Assembly (NCBI RefSeq): GCF_000316665.1
Contig: NC_019678.1
Coordinates: forward strand, 2,976,001-3,040,000
DNA: 64,000 nucleotides
DNA from: Rivularia sp. PCC 7116
GTDB lineage: Bacteria > Cyanobacteriota > Cyanobacteriia > Cyanobacteriales > Nostocaceae
Reading direction: 5' to 3'
Part shown: piece after piece, positions 46,874 through 56,059 of the stretch
How the letters are laid out: every line of letters starts with the position of its first letter
Numbering within the stretch: the stretch's first letter is position 1
Program-made: the position numbers and the translations under genes
Notes under the pieces: model-generated
Told to the model about the DNA's origin: nothing
Seen by the model: only the letters and a program-made list of their open reading frames with translations
Databases searched by the model: none

Positions 46874-47758
46874 TCATGCTGCAATTTCCCCCTTAGCGGT
46901 TTTCCTTACTTTTTTAGCGGTATCTCCGGTGAGTTCGCCAGTAAATGCTTTTTGTAGGATGGATTGTTTGAGTTCGTTGAGTGCGGCGAGTTTTTGGCGG
47001 TAGGTGGTTTCAAGGCGTTGGGTTTCGGCTGCAAGGGACGCGAGCTTTTGGACGATGACTTTTTGCTCGGCAAGCTTTGGGAGGAGAATAATGTATTTGG
47101 CTACGTTCTTTGCTCCAAGGTTTGGCTGAGCCGCGCCGTTATCGTATAGTTTAATTTGTCTCTGACCAACTGAACTGGTAAGAAAGTAGTAAAGAAAGTA
47201 ACTGTCCAATAAGTCGCTAGGTCTAATTATGACCAAGGAGGATGCCACTGCTCCTACGGTGAAAGGGGAGACTAATGCAGTTTTTCCAATGGTTGCGCCC
47301 CGTAAACAATAGACCAAATCTCCTGGTCGAATTTTCCCGCTCCGAAGAGATTCGTATTTCTCCCTTGTGATAAAATTCATTTCGCTATGAGAAAGAGTTC
47401 CATCGGGCTGAATGTGTCCTGTATTTATCCACGGTATTCCTGATTTAACATATTCCTCTCTATTGGGATAATTCTTTCCACGATCACCATTCTCGAACTG
47501 ACACACCTTCCCTAACGTTGTTTCCACCCATCCCTTACCGCGCTCGGTCAAGACGGATTGGAGGTAGCTTTTAAATAATTCGCGGGAATTGGCGAGATTT
47601 TTTTCGGTGTTGGCGATCGCTCTATCAATCCCCTCAAACGCCTCATCCAAAATTGTCACAATTCGCTTTTGTTCTGGGAGTGGTGGGACTGGAATTGTGA
47701 TTTCTGCTAGATGTTTAACTGACATTGAGGGAATTAAGGAGCGTTCAGCCTGCTTCAT
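46874..47758 (-). pseudogene. hsdS: type I specificity subunit, N-terminally truncated
   Basis: 294 residues. It begins at the end of target recognition domain 1 and central spacer (SVKHLAEITIPVPPLPEQKRIV), then has a complete second recognition domain (GKVCQFENGDRGKNYPN through GAAQPNLGAKNVAKYIILLP) and the C-terminal coiled coil (LNELKQSILQKAFTGELT). Intact HsdS is about 400 or more residues with two recognition domains. About 130 residues are missing at the N terminus because of a deletion that joined it to hsdM. Confidence 0.88.
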
Positions 47759-48359
47759 TAATGCGATCGCCTATCTGCGGCTTCACCACCTGAATCATTG
47801 CGCGAATCAACGCACGCGGCGTGTAATATTCTCCACCATTGCGCCCCGCATTACCCATCTTTTTGATTTTGTCTTCGTAGAGATGGGATAGCTCGTGTTT
47901 CTCCTGTTGCGATTTAAACCGTAGCTCATCAATATATTCCAGTGCATCCCGCAAGCTGTAACCACTTTGGAACTTGTTCTTGATTTCGCTAAAAATTTCC
48001 CCAATCTTATATTCTATTGTGTCTGGACTAGTAGCCCGTTGCTTGAAACCTTGTAAATATGGGAATAACTTACCATTTACATAATCAATTAGGTCATCGC
48101 CAATCAGCGCATGATCGTGATCCAACTTTCCATCCGCTTTTTTCGGTGCTGCCCAAGATGACCAACGATGCGCCTCATCAATAATAAATTCGGATGGCTT
48201 ACCAACAAGTTCTGCCTCTAACGCCCTTTCTTGCTCCAAATCATCCAAATACTTCAAAAACAGCAGCCAAGAAGTTTGCTCTGTATAATCTAACTCTGTA
48301 GTACAACCAGCCTCCTTCCTGAGAACATCATCAATATTTTTAAAAGTTTGCTCGAACAT
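47745..48359 (-). pseudogene. hsdM: type I methyltransferase subunit, C-terminally truncated
   Basis: 204 residues: only the N-terminal helical domain (TTELDYTEQTSWLLFLKYLDDLE; EYIDELRFKSQQEKHELSHLYEDK) to NGGEYYTPRALIRAMIQVVKPQIGDRI. It stops exactly before the SAM-binding motif (normally YDPACGTGGF) and the NPPF catalytic motif, which are gone. The break is at a GCGATCGC (HIP1) site at 47763-47770, and the sequence continues into the middle of hsdS. No modification activity is possible. Confidence 0.9.
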
Positions 48360-48379
48360 TTAGCTTGTTTTCTTAGTAA

Positions 48380-48525
48380 TTAACGTTTCTCGCCAAAAGC
48401 ACCATGCTTCACAGGAATCACCAGAGCAAAGTAGCGATAAACCAACGGCTGATAATCGCGGTTTATGCTTGTGCAATAGCAAATAACAATATCGGTAAAA
48501 TTAGACTTACTCCATAATACGATTA
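48380..48525 (-). pseudogene. gene remnant, unrecognised
   Basis: An open frame without a start, about 48 residues, ending at 48380. It reads protein-like (CTSINRDYQPLVYRYFALV, then VKHGAFGEKR) and stops in frame upstream. It was not assigned to any family. It lies among other fragments between hsdM and tniQ. Confidence 0.35.
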
Positions 48526-48599
48526 CTTAAAATTGTTAGTACTATTTAGTATATTTCCCGAATAAGGATAATTTAGTTACGATTACAATGCAAGATGTC

Positions 48600-48862
48600 T
48601 TAATAATGCTTCTGATACTTAAGCATTTCCGCAAACGGTGTAATACACCTATTACAAACACCTTCAACCCATAAAGCAGGAACAGGGAAGGATTTTTCAC
48701 AGATACGGCATTTAGATAGCAACCGCAACTGGTGTTTATCGCATCCCCCATCTTTTGAAACTGCCACTCGATTCGATGATAGGGAGATTCTGCATAGCAA
48801 GCAGCACATAATCGAATTGGCGCGTTGCTGAATAAAGCTATGAATTATATTTGTCTACACTT
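48600..48862 (-). pseudogene. zinc-finger remnant, TniQ-like, frameshifted
   Basis: Two frames join into one module. Frame one reads APIRLCAACYAESPYHRIEWQ, then a shift near 48764-48770 leads to GGCDKHQLRLLSKCRICEKSF and VEGVCNRC. The spacing C-x2-C, W, C-x2-H, C-x2-C, C-x2-C is that of the TniQ/TnsD zinc fold. It has a stop just upstream, so only a fragment remains. It ends ITPFAEMLKYQKHY. Assignment to TniQ is inference. Confidence 0.45.
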
Positions 48863-48886
48863 TGTAGTAAATATTAAATTTATGTA

Positions 48887-48909
48887 GAGATGCAGCACTG
48901 CTACGTCTC
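48887..48909. repeat. imperfect GAGACG palindrome
   Basis: GAGATGCAGCA/TGCTACGTCTC around one C: the family palindrome of 8897 with two mismatches in the left arm. Confidence 0.65.
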
Positions 48910-48984
48910 ATATAATGTGAAATTCCCAATTCATATTTAGATTCACCAAAGCCCGAATTGGGGTATAATGTTTCTTCAAAATTT

Positions 48985-49974
48985 CTACAACTTTAATTCC
49001 AGACCAAAATTCTCGAATAATATCTTGCCCAATTCCCGAAAATCCGACCCAAATAACTGATATACACTAATCTTTGCCTTCTCGCACACAGGAATAATTA
49101 ACTTTACCAAATGATAAGGTTGATTTTGATTTGTTTTTGAGGCTATCCTCAAAGATTCCATGATTCTCCCTAAATCTCCCAATAACAGCAAATCTTTCGC
49201 AATTGCTTGTTCAAACACTAATAAAATTAGTTGTAATTTTCGGGTTAACTCGATTGGGATGGGTTCATATCCTAATTGGGGAGTAAGTGCAATTAATTCG
49301 CTAATTCCTTGAATCTTAACTCGATATTTCTCAATTTCCTCTTCGCCTTTAATTTCCTGTCCTAACCACCCGTAACAACGAGAACAAAATCCGGCAGATG
49401 ACAACTTAGTTATCACAGGTAAATGCGAACCACAATGAGGACATTCTTCTATTAATCGCTGTTTGTGAATCAAACAAAATTCTACGTCCTTAAATGACCA
49501 TAATAACGGCTCATAGATAATTTTGTTCTCCTGCCTCCGCTCTTCCAAACAACAAGGACACCAAGCGCGATGGTTCCGAAATAACCCCTTGTCATAAATC
49601 ATTCCTTTCCAGCTTAAAAGGGTCAAAAAGCGTAAATCATGACGCATTGTCAACTCTTCCAAGACAGTGACTAACCGTCCTGTCATTTCTCGCATTCCGT
49701 TGATAGCTGGTTTAGCGTCGCTATTTCCCAACAGGTGACTCACATTTTTTTTCAATAGCTCAGATTTGTCCTCCTGAGTGAGGATAAGTGGGGCAATTTC
49801 TCCCATAACGAGCTTTTGAGAGGTTAAACAATGCGCCTGCGCTAAACGATGAAGATAACTACTAAGACTTTCTGCATAGGGAGTTCCCACCGCCACAGGT
49901 TCAAGAGAAAATAATCGACTCCGTTGCGGTATTTCTGGAGGTTTTAGGTTCCAATGTTCTAAGTAAATAGTCAT
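48985..49974 (-). CDS. tniQ: TniQ family transposition target-selection protein
   Basis: 329 residues. The N terminus has the family motif YAESLSSYLHRLAQAH. The zinc fold follows: RAWCPCCLEERRQENKIIYEP, VEFCLIHKQRLIEECPHCGSHLP, and GFCSRCYGWLGQE. The remaining helical part has no obvious second HTH. In type I CASTs a short TniQ links Cascade to the transposase regulator TnsC, whereas a longer TnsD binds the attachment site. It looks intact. Its start faces the truncated TnsD-like gene. Confidence 0.9.
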   Translation of the reverse strand: MTIYLEHWNLKPPEIPQRSRLFSLEPVAVGTPYAESLSSYLHRLAQAHCLTSQKLVMGEIAPLILTQEDKSELLKKNVSHLLGNSDAKPAINGMREMTGRLVTVLEELTMRHDLRFLTLLSWKGMIYDKGLFRNHRAWCPCCLEERRQENKIIYEPLLWSFKDVEFCLIHKQRLIEECPHCGSHLPVITKLSSAGFCSRCYGWLGQEIKGEEEIEKYRVKIQGISELIALTPQLGYEPIPIELTRKLQLILLVFEQAIAKDLLLLGDLGRIMESLRIASKTNQNQPYHLVKLIIPVCEKAKISVYQLFGSDFRELGKILFENFGLELKL

Positions 49975-50868
49975 CCGCTTGGGATTAACCTAAACGCTCG
50001 CACTTTAGTTTTAAAAGCCAAACAAGAATGGTACGAGAAAAAACAATTAATTTATGAGCCTTTACTTTGGTCGCTAGATGTAGTTGAAATATGCCCTTAT
50101 CACAACTATCAATTAATTTTCGAGTGTCCTCATTGTCATCAAAAAAACACTACGTTGGCTTGGCGATCGCGACCAGGATATTGTTCAAAATGTGGAAAGT
50201 GGTTAGGGCAGACTCTATCCCAAGAATCAGCCAACAGGAACACTTTGAAAAAAAATGAGCTAGAACAGAAAATATGGATTGCTAAAACTATTGGAGAATT
50301 AATTGCTGGTATTCCATATTTGAATGATTCTTTATCTTCTAATACAATCGCTCTCAATCTATCTAAATGGGTTGAGCAAATTGCAGAAGGAAATATAGCT
50401 GAATTTGCTCGTCAAATTAATATTCCCAGGAATACTGTTTGGCTCTGGTGTAAAGGTAAAAATTCACCTTCTCTTAAAGCACTAACAAATGTTTGTTACT
50501 TTCTTGGAGTATCAGTTCTCAGTTTTTTGACAGAAGAAGCTAATAATTTATGCATCTCAAAGAAATTATTCACAACTGAACTTGAAAGCAAATCAAGAAA
50601 AAAGAGTAAGCCATTTAATTCTGAGAAAGTCAAATCCGACTTAGAAGCTTTACTCACAAATGATGACTCTCCTGTTTTGTCGATGGAAGAGGTCGCTAGG
50701 CGGTTAGGAATTGATAGAAGAACGATTTACAAATATTTTCCAGATTTATGTCGCGCTATTTCTGCCAGGTATATCAACTATCAGAAAGATTACCATAAAA
50801 AAATATTAGAGGAGTGCTGCCAGGAAGTGCGGCTAGTTGCTTTAAAGCTACATAATCAAGGTAAATAG
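49963..50868 (+). pseudogene. TnsD/TniQ-like gene, 5' truncated
   Basis: An open frame from 49963 with no start codon in context; the first convincing residues are KAKQEWYEKKQLIYEPLLWS. It then has the C-terminal half of the zinc fold (EICPYHNYQLIFECPHC; GYCSKCGKWLGQ), an XRE-like helix-turn-helix (FARQINIPRNTVWLWCKG) and a second HTH (MEEVARRLGIDRRTIYKYF). An annotation starting at 50155 would miss part of it. The N-terminal part, including the first Cys pair, is lost. It is probably a decayed tRNA-site selector. Confidence 0.8.
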
Positions 50869-53134
50869 GTAGAGTCGAGGGAGAGTATTACCTCTCGCCC
50901 CTCTCTTTTAAATCTGGACGTGCCCGTTTCCGAGCATCCAGCTTCCGATATTTTTAGGGTTAAAGTTCTATCTGAGTTCCTTTCCCTTTTGCTTCATGTG
51001 GATGTAATCATGACAACTTTCGTGTACCACTGTTAGGTTATAGTCCTTCCAGTTAGAATGATTGCCGTCACAGTGATGTAGATTAACCTTTTCTTCCGAG
51101 GTTAATTTGTGACCACAGTATCCACAGGTATGGTTTTGCTTCTTTAATAATCTTGAGGTTATGCCGTCATATAGCTTACTGTTGCGTTTGCTCCAATAGA
51201 CTAAATCTCCGTCAAAAGGTGATTTATTTCCTTTAACTTTGATGTGGCGGTTTTCGGAGTAACAAACTGTTGGGAAGGCTTTATCTAGCAGTTTTTTACT
51301 AGATAGGCGGTCTTGTTTAGTTTCTTGGTTAAATACCTTGTAGGCTCTGTGTTGTATGTGATAGAGGTTGAATCTAGCACTGTCCATTTTACAGAACTTA
51401 TGGTATTGTCTCCATCCTCGGACTATTGGAGCTAATTTCTTAGCTTTTTCTGATGCACCATAATTCGAGTTGTTAGCAATTTTCTTGACTTTCTTGCGGA
51501 ATGCTTTAAAGTTTTCCTCTGAGGGAGAGCTTCTAAACTTTCCGTTTTGCTGTACTTTGAAGTGCCAGCCCAAGAAATCAAATCCGAAAGTCGAAGCGGT
51601 TAGCTTTGTCTTTTTCTCACTTACCTTTAGTCCTCTTTTTGCTAGGAATTGGCTAATATTATCGAGTATTTCTTTTTCATCGTCTTCTGGTCGTAGGAAA
51701 AATACCATATCATCGGCATATCGAACGCAGGCAGTATTAATGTCCTTTTCAGGGGTAGTTGCTTTTATTTTGCGTCCTTTATTTGTGTGATATTTGTGTA
51801 GTTCTTCTATTCCGTTGAGGGCGATGTTAGCTAGTAGTGGACTCACCACCCCACCTTGACAAGTACCTTGTTCTGGGAAATCGGGATTTATTCCAACTTT
51901 AAGGCATCGGAATATACCTAATTTTAGCCGATTAGGGGCAATAAGGTTAGATATGATGGAGGAATGGTTAATCCGGTCAAAGCACTTTTCTATATCTAAC
52001 TCAAGGATTCTCTTGTTGATGCCATTGGAACTTGATTTGAGGTTTTGAAAAACCTGCTTTTGAGCATCATGGGCAGAGCGCCCAGTTCTGAATCCGTAGC
52101 TGTGTTTGTGAAAAGTTGCTTCATGTGCTGGTTCTAATGCGTACTTAGCTAGGCATTGCCAGCATCTGTCCGCAAGAGTTGGAATTTTAAGCAATCGTGT
52201 AGTTGTCCCATCTTTTTTAGGGATTGGAATTGCTCGTAACTTTTGGTGTTTCCACTTGCTACTTTTTGCTTTTAGCAGCTCTTCGAGTGCAAAGCGTTCC
52301 TCAAAAGTAAGGGACTTTTTGCCATCAATACCTGCTGTCTTCTTACCAGCGTTTAACTGTGTTACTTGACGAATTGCCAGAAACCTAGCCGCACGAGATT
52401 TCAGGATAAGCTTCTGTAATTGACGGGCTTTGCGCTTGTCGCCAACTCGAACAGCTTTGAACACTCTTCTTTGTAAGCGGAAAACATTCGCTCGAAATTT
52501 CTTCCAGGGTAGTGATTTCCAAGATTCACTGGCGGTTTTGCCGTGCCTAATCATGCTTTACTCCAAATTGCGTTTTCTAAATACCTCAGAGCAGTTACGC
52601 TCTGTCCTACCCGGTGTAAAGGGGTTCCGTATCTCGTCTTACCTACTAGGGTTTCGACCTTTCCCCAGACCTTTACACCGTTTTTACTCGTTCCGTTGTT
52701 TCGATTGTTTTGATGGTTTAGGGCAGTCCACTTTGCCTATCCTCTTCTCAGAGATTACAGCTATTAAAAGAAGAATGCTGTGAGAATATAGAAGATGAAG
52801 TCTACATTTGTGATTCAGGTTGTAGCTTGATTCCTAAGACACTTTTCTAGGACTTGTTTACCCAATGTCATCTTCCCATTAACGCCAGTGTTGATACCTG
52901 CTTGTTTTACAACTGATTGCGTCCTGTTCCCAGCTTCAGCCTCCATAATTCCGAGTATGGTCACTGTGGGCAGGTAGGGGGTCACTTGTCTCCTCAAGGG
53001 TAGGACTTGCCTTTCTATGCTACTTGGCTCACCTACATCGAAAGAACAGTTATATATTTTGAGAGTCAATTTCAAAATATACCTTAGCCATACATCCCTA
53101 GTTTCTAGGGGTTCCTGCTAAGAACGAGCCGCAC
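50869..53134 (-). mobile_element. group II intron, about 2.27 kb
   Basis: Minus-strand intron. The 5' end is GTGCGGCTCG (from 53134). Domain V is at 50914-50941, with arms CTGGA/TCCAG, a GAAA tetraloop, and a two-base CG bulge. Domain VI follows with a bulged A, and the 3' end is ...CTCTAC at 50869. The open frame sits in domain IV. The intron abuts, in antisense, the stop codon TAG of the TnsD-like gene, so it did not break a gene. Stretch 52555-53129 is the intron's own 5' domains I-III. Confidence 0.88.
50968..52554 (-). CDS. ltrA: group II intron reverse transcriptase/maturase/HNH endonuclease
   Basis: 528 residues from ATG 52552-52554. Reverse transcriptase blocks: RAIPIPKKDGTTTRLL, LDIEKCFDRINH, GTCQGGVVSPLLANI, and the catalytic VRYADDMVFF. 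The maturase X domain follows (APIVRGWRQYHKFCKMD). The HNH endonuclease is at the end (TCGYCGHKL, NLHHCDGNHSNWKDYNL, HESCHDYIH). All domains are intact, so the intron may be mobile. Confidence 0.95.
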   Translation of the reverse strand: MIRHGKTASESWKSLPWKKFRANVFRLQRRVFKAVRVGDKRKARQLQKLILKSRAARFLAIRQVTQLNAGKKTAGIDGKKSLTFEERFALEELLKAKSSKWKHQKLRAIPIPKKDGTTTRLLKIPTLADRCWQCLAKYALEPAHEATFHKHSYGFRTGRSAHDAQKQVFQNLKSSSNGINKRILELDIEKCFDRINHSSIISNLIAPNRLKLGIFRCLKVGINPDFPEQGTCQGGVVSPLLANIALNGIEELHKYHTNKGRKIKATTPEKDINTACVRYADDMVFFLRPEDDEKEILDNISQFLAKRGLKVSEKKTKLTASTFGFDFLGWHFKVQQNGKFRSSPSEENFKAFRKKVKKIANNSNYGASEKAKKLAPIVRGWRQYHKFCKMDSARFNLYHIQHRAYKVFNQETKQDRLSSKKLLDKAFPTVCYSENRHIKVKGNKSPFDGDLVYWSKRNSKLYDGITSRLLKKQNHTCGYCGHKLTSEEKVNLHHCDGNHSNWKDYNLTVVHESCHDYIHMKQKGKELR

Positions 53135-53409
53135 TCCCTCTGAATCTGCTGTTTCAAAACTAGTTTCCAAACCAGGTTACTTCCGATACAAGAAGGTTAG
53201 ATTAGCCCTTAAAGAAGCAAATCGCGAACTTGGGTTATGAAGCTTAAAACCCACATTACGTACTTCACTATGTAATACGGTTCATTTCACAAGATTTGAA
53301 AAAGTCAAGTATTTATAAGTAAAAAATCACCAAGCAAACCATAACTATTGTGTTACTTCGTAATACAAGATGAAATACAGAATAATTGTTAAAAATTATA
53401 ACAAAAAAA
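53135..53409. other. spacer between intron and right repeat cluster
   Basis: About 275 bases that continue the 3' flank of the TnsD-like gene. AT-rich, with CATTACGTACTTCACTATGTAATACGG near 53252-53281 as an imperfect inverted repeat. No gene was seen. Confidence 0.45.
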
Positions 53410-53473
53410 TGGAACCATAAGTTTGCCACATTTTATTGGAAGCATAAGCTTGCCGTTGCGGCAAAGTTATGGG
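53410..53473 (+). repeat. GGAACCATAAGTTTGCC repeat cluster (right), next to tRNA-Ala
   Basis: Copies at 53410 (TGGAACCATAAGTTTGCCAC) and 53437 (TTGGAAGCATAAGCTTGCCG), 27 bases apart, plus the inverted CGGCAAAGTTATGGG at 53459-53473. The last pair equals 36831-36860 of the left cluster. It lies about 43 bases from the tRNA-Ala 3' end, in the position expected of a Tn7-like right end at a tRNA attachment site. Confidence 0.6.
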
Positions 53474-53515
53474 TAAAGTCATAGTAAAGCACAATAACTG
53501 TTAACTGTATAAAAA

Positions 53516-53588
53516 TGGAGCTAAGCGGATTCGAACCGCTGACTTCCTCAATGCCATTGAGGCGCTCTACCAACTGAGCTATAACCCC
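53516..53588 (-). tRNA. trnA-GGC: tRNA-Ala (anticodon GGC)
   Basis: 73 nt on the minus strand. Acceptor GGGGTTA with TAGCTCC keeps the Ala identity pair G3-U70; anticodon stem CCTCA/TGAGG around ATGGCAT, giving GGC; T-arm AGCGG TTCGAAT CCGCT. No encoded CCA. Its 3' end faces the accessory island. Confidence 0.96.
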
Positions 53589-53712
53589 GCAAAATGCATC
53601 TTTAATGATGCCTTAACTGTTGACAATTTGTCAATATGTAAATTTTAAGAAATTTAACTAAGCAATTTAACTAAGACATTTGAAAATGAAATTATTTAGC
53701 AACATAAAACTA

Positions 53713-53904
53713 TTATGAAGCCTGTAGTAAGTAGCTCATACAGTGCCCCATTAAGAAGTACACTACCATCATAGCGGCGGCTGCTAGAGCAACTAACATG
53801 CCAGCCAACATCAATGAAAATTCTTTGTCTTCAACAGCTCTTTCCATTAAATGCAAAGACCATGCTACTAACGCCACATCAAACACTAAAATAGGAATCA
53901 ACAT
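53713..53904 (-). CDS. 63-residue two-helix membrane protein, unknown
   Basis: Starts MLIPILVFDVALVAWSLHLMER, a first hydrophobic helix, then a charged loop (AVEDKEFSL) and a second helix (LAGMLVALAAAAMMVVYFLMG). It is followed by tRNA-Ala on the same strand. Function unknown, but it looks like a real small gene. Confidence 0.7.
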   Translation of the reverse strand: MLIPILVFDVALVAWSLHLMERAVEDKEFSLMLAGMLVALAAAAMMVVYFLMGHCMSYLLQAS

Positions 53905-54009
53905 ATTTCTTAAGCTATATTAATTATTGTTAACTTATATTAACATCGTTTCTAAGAACCGTGTTGAACTACTTTAGATATTGAAAGGCGAATTATTTTC
54001 ATTCCAAAG

Positions 54010-54777
54010 CTAATTTCGCACGGGTATTTTTCGGTCATTTAAGTAGTTCTTGATTTGCGCGACACTAAGTTGTCCGTAGTGCAAAAGCGATGCTAATAGT
54101 GCAGCTTCGGCTTGACCTTCAGTGACAGCAGAGTATATATGCTCGCAATTTCCAGCACCGCCAGAAGCGATTACTGGAATACCAACCTTGGCTGCAATTG
54201 TTCTTGTTAATTCAATGTCGTAACCCGCTTGAGTACCATCAGCATCCATACTTGTAACTAATAGTTCTCCCGCGCCTCGTTTCTCAACTTCTTTTGCCCA
54301 GTCAATAGCATCTAGACCGGTGTTTTCTCTTCCACCACGAACATAAACATCCCAACCAGGATTTTCAGTATTTGACCGCCTTTTTGCATCAATTGCTACA
54401 ACAATACATTGATTTCCAAAGCGCTTGCTAGCCTGGTTAATAAAGTCTGGATTTCGTACCGCTGTTGAGTTAATACTAACCTTATCTGCTCCAGCTCGTA
54501 ATAATTCTTTAACATTTTCTAAGGTTTGGATTCCGCCACCTACAGTCAGCGGAATAAATACCTGTTCGGCGGTTCGGTGAACTACGTCGATAATTGTGCC
54601 TCGGTCTTCATGAGTAGCTGTAATATCCAGAAATACTATCTCATCTGCACCAGCTTCGTCGTAAACCTTTGCTAGCTCTACTGGATCGCCAGCATCTTTA
54701 AGGTCTACAAAGTTAACTCCTTTTACAACTCGTCCCGCCTTGACATCTAAGCACGGTAAGATTCTCTTAGCTAGCAT
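54010..54777 (-). CDS. hisF: imidazole glycerol phosphate synthase subunit HisF
   Basis: 255 residues, a (beta/alpha)8 barrel. It uses ammonia from HisH to make imidazole glycerol phosphate and AICAR in histidine synthesis. Catalytic Asp residues are in [14 protein letters not shown] and [10 protein letters not shown]; phosphate loops are [10 protein letters not shown] and [11 protein letters not shown]. Divergent from ruvB across 172 bases. Confidence 0.97.
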   Translation of the reverse strand: MLAKRILPCLDVKAGRVVKGVNFVDLKDAGDPVELAKVYDEAGADEIVFLDITATHEDRGTIIDVVHRTAEQVFIPLTVGGGIQTLENVKELLRAGADKVSINSTAVRNPDFINQASKRFGNQCIVVAIDAKRRSNTENPGWDVYVRGGRENTGLDAIDWAKEVEKRGAGELLVTSMDADGTQAGYDIELTRTIAAKVGIPVIASGGAGNCEHIYSAVTEGQAEAALLASLLHYGQLSVAQIKNYLNDRKIPVRN

Positions 54778-54949
54778 AATTTTATGAAAGCACTCCCATC
54801 GTATTTACCCGGAATATAAATTTTAAAGCTGACTTGCTTACTCGACAAAAAAATTTTTGGCATCCGTGTTTACTCGCATTTATGGCGGCGATGAAAACAA
54901 GCATTGCCCTCACTTTTAGAACAAGTAAAACATTATCTATGAGCGGACT

Positions 54950-56059
54950 ATGGCGATTATCTCCTCTAAAAAACAGCCCCAGCCTCAAGAACCTGATAAA
55001 GAACCCACTCACCTGAAAAAAGCTGCGAAACAAAAAGCAGACGAAAAACTTTTGCAACCCGAAGCAGCTATAGATGAACAGGATAGTAATGAAGTCGGTA
55101 TTCGTCCACAACAATTTGCCGATTATATCGGGCAAAAAGATTTAAAAGATGTACTAGACATTGCAATCAAAGCAGCTAAATCTAGAGGTGAAGTATTAGA
55201 CCACCTGCTGCTTTACGGTCCTCCAGGTTTGGGTAAAACCACAATGGCAATGATTCTAGCATCAGAAATGGGAGTAAATTATAAAATTACTAGCGCTCCC
55301 GCATTAGAACGCCCTAGAGACATCATGGGGCTGCTTGTTAATCTTAAGCCTGGGGATATTATCTTTATTGACGAAATTCATCGCCTCTCTCGGATGACCG
55401 AAGAAATTTTATATCCGGCGATGGAGGATTATCGCTTAGATATTACTGTTGGTAAAGGTTCTAGCGCTCGCACTCGTAGCATTCCTTTAGCAAAATTTAC
55501 TTTAGTCGGAGCAACAACTCGCGTCGGAGCGCTGAGTTCTCCTTTGAGAGATCGTTTTGGCTTAGTTCAAAAACTGAGATTTTATGAAGTCGAAGAACTC
55601 AGTCAAATTGTGTTAAGAACTGCTGATGTACTGAAAACAGATGTAAGTAAAGATGGAGCTTTAGAAATTGCGCGTAGAGCGCGAGGAACGCCGCGTATTG
55701 CGAATAGATTACTCAAGCGCGTCCGGGATTATGCTGAGGTTAAATCCTCTGGCACAATAAATGAAACCGTAGCCGCAGAGGCTCTACAATTATTCCAGGT
55801 AGACCCTTGCGGCTTAGATTGGACTGACCGCACTATGTTAAGCGTGATAGTAGAACAATTTAATGGCGGTCCTGTAGGATTAGATACAATCGCCGCCGCT
55901 AGTGGGGAGGATACGCAAACGATTGAAGAGGTATACGAACCATATTTAATGCAAATTGGTTACTTACAGCGGACTCCTCGTGGTAGGGTAGCAACACCCG
56001 CAGCTTACAAACATTTAGGTTTTAAGCCGCCAAGCGAACAGTTATCTTTACTTTCTTAG
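54950..56059 (+). CDS. ruvB: Holliday junction branch migration ATPase RuvB
   Basis: 369 residues, AAA+ motor of RuvAB. Walker A is in [14 protein letters not shown], Walker B in [11 protein letters not shown], sensor 1 in [12 protein letters not shown], and the winged helix is the C-terminal part ([35 protein letters not shown]). The first 50 residues are a Gln/Lys/Pro-rich extension common in cyanobacteria. Confidence 0.98.
   Translation: MAIISSKKQPQPQEPDKEPTHLKKAAKQKADEKLLQPEAAIDEQDSNEVGIRPQQFADYIGQKDLKDVLDIAIKAAKSRGEVLDHLLLYGPPGLGKTTMAMILASEMGVNYKITSAPALERPRDIMGLLVNLKPGDIIFIDEIHRLSRMTEEILYPAMEDYRLDITVGKGSSARTRSIPLAKFTLVGATTRVGALSSPLRDRFGLVQKLRFYEVEELSQIVLRTADVLKTDVSKDGALEIARRARGTPRIANRLLKRVRDYAEVKSSGTINETVAAEALQLFQVDPCGLDWTDRTMLSVIVEQFNGGPVGLDTIAAASGEDTQTIEEVYEPYLMQIGYLQRTPRGRVATPAAYKHLGFKPPSEQLSLLS

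Noticed and set aside
50155-50868. Calling the TnsD-like gene from TTG 50155 as complete
   Set aside because: The same frame is open and family-like upstream to about 49981 (EPLLWSLDVVEICPYHN), so the start at 50155 would cut the zinc fold; it is a truncated gene.
36829-53515. Cas3, Cas1, Cas2, Cas4 and TnsA, TnsB, TnsC in the island
   Set aside because: Searched by eye among all large frames; none resembles an HD-helicase, Cas1, or DDE transposase. They are absent from this window, not just unlabelled.
54782-55135. 117-residue minus-strand frame over the ruvB 5' part
   Set aside because: Antisense to RuvB, Phe-rich, no family; typical of AT-rich shadow frames.
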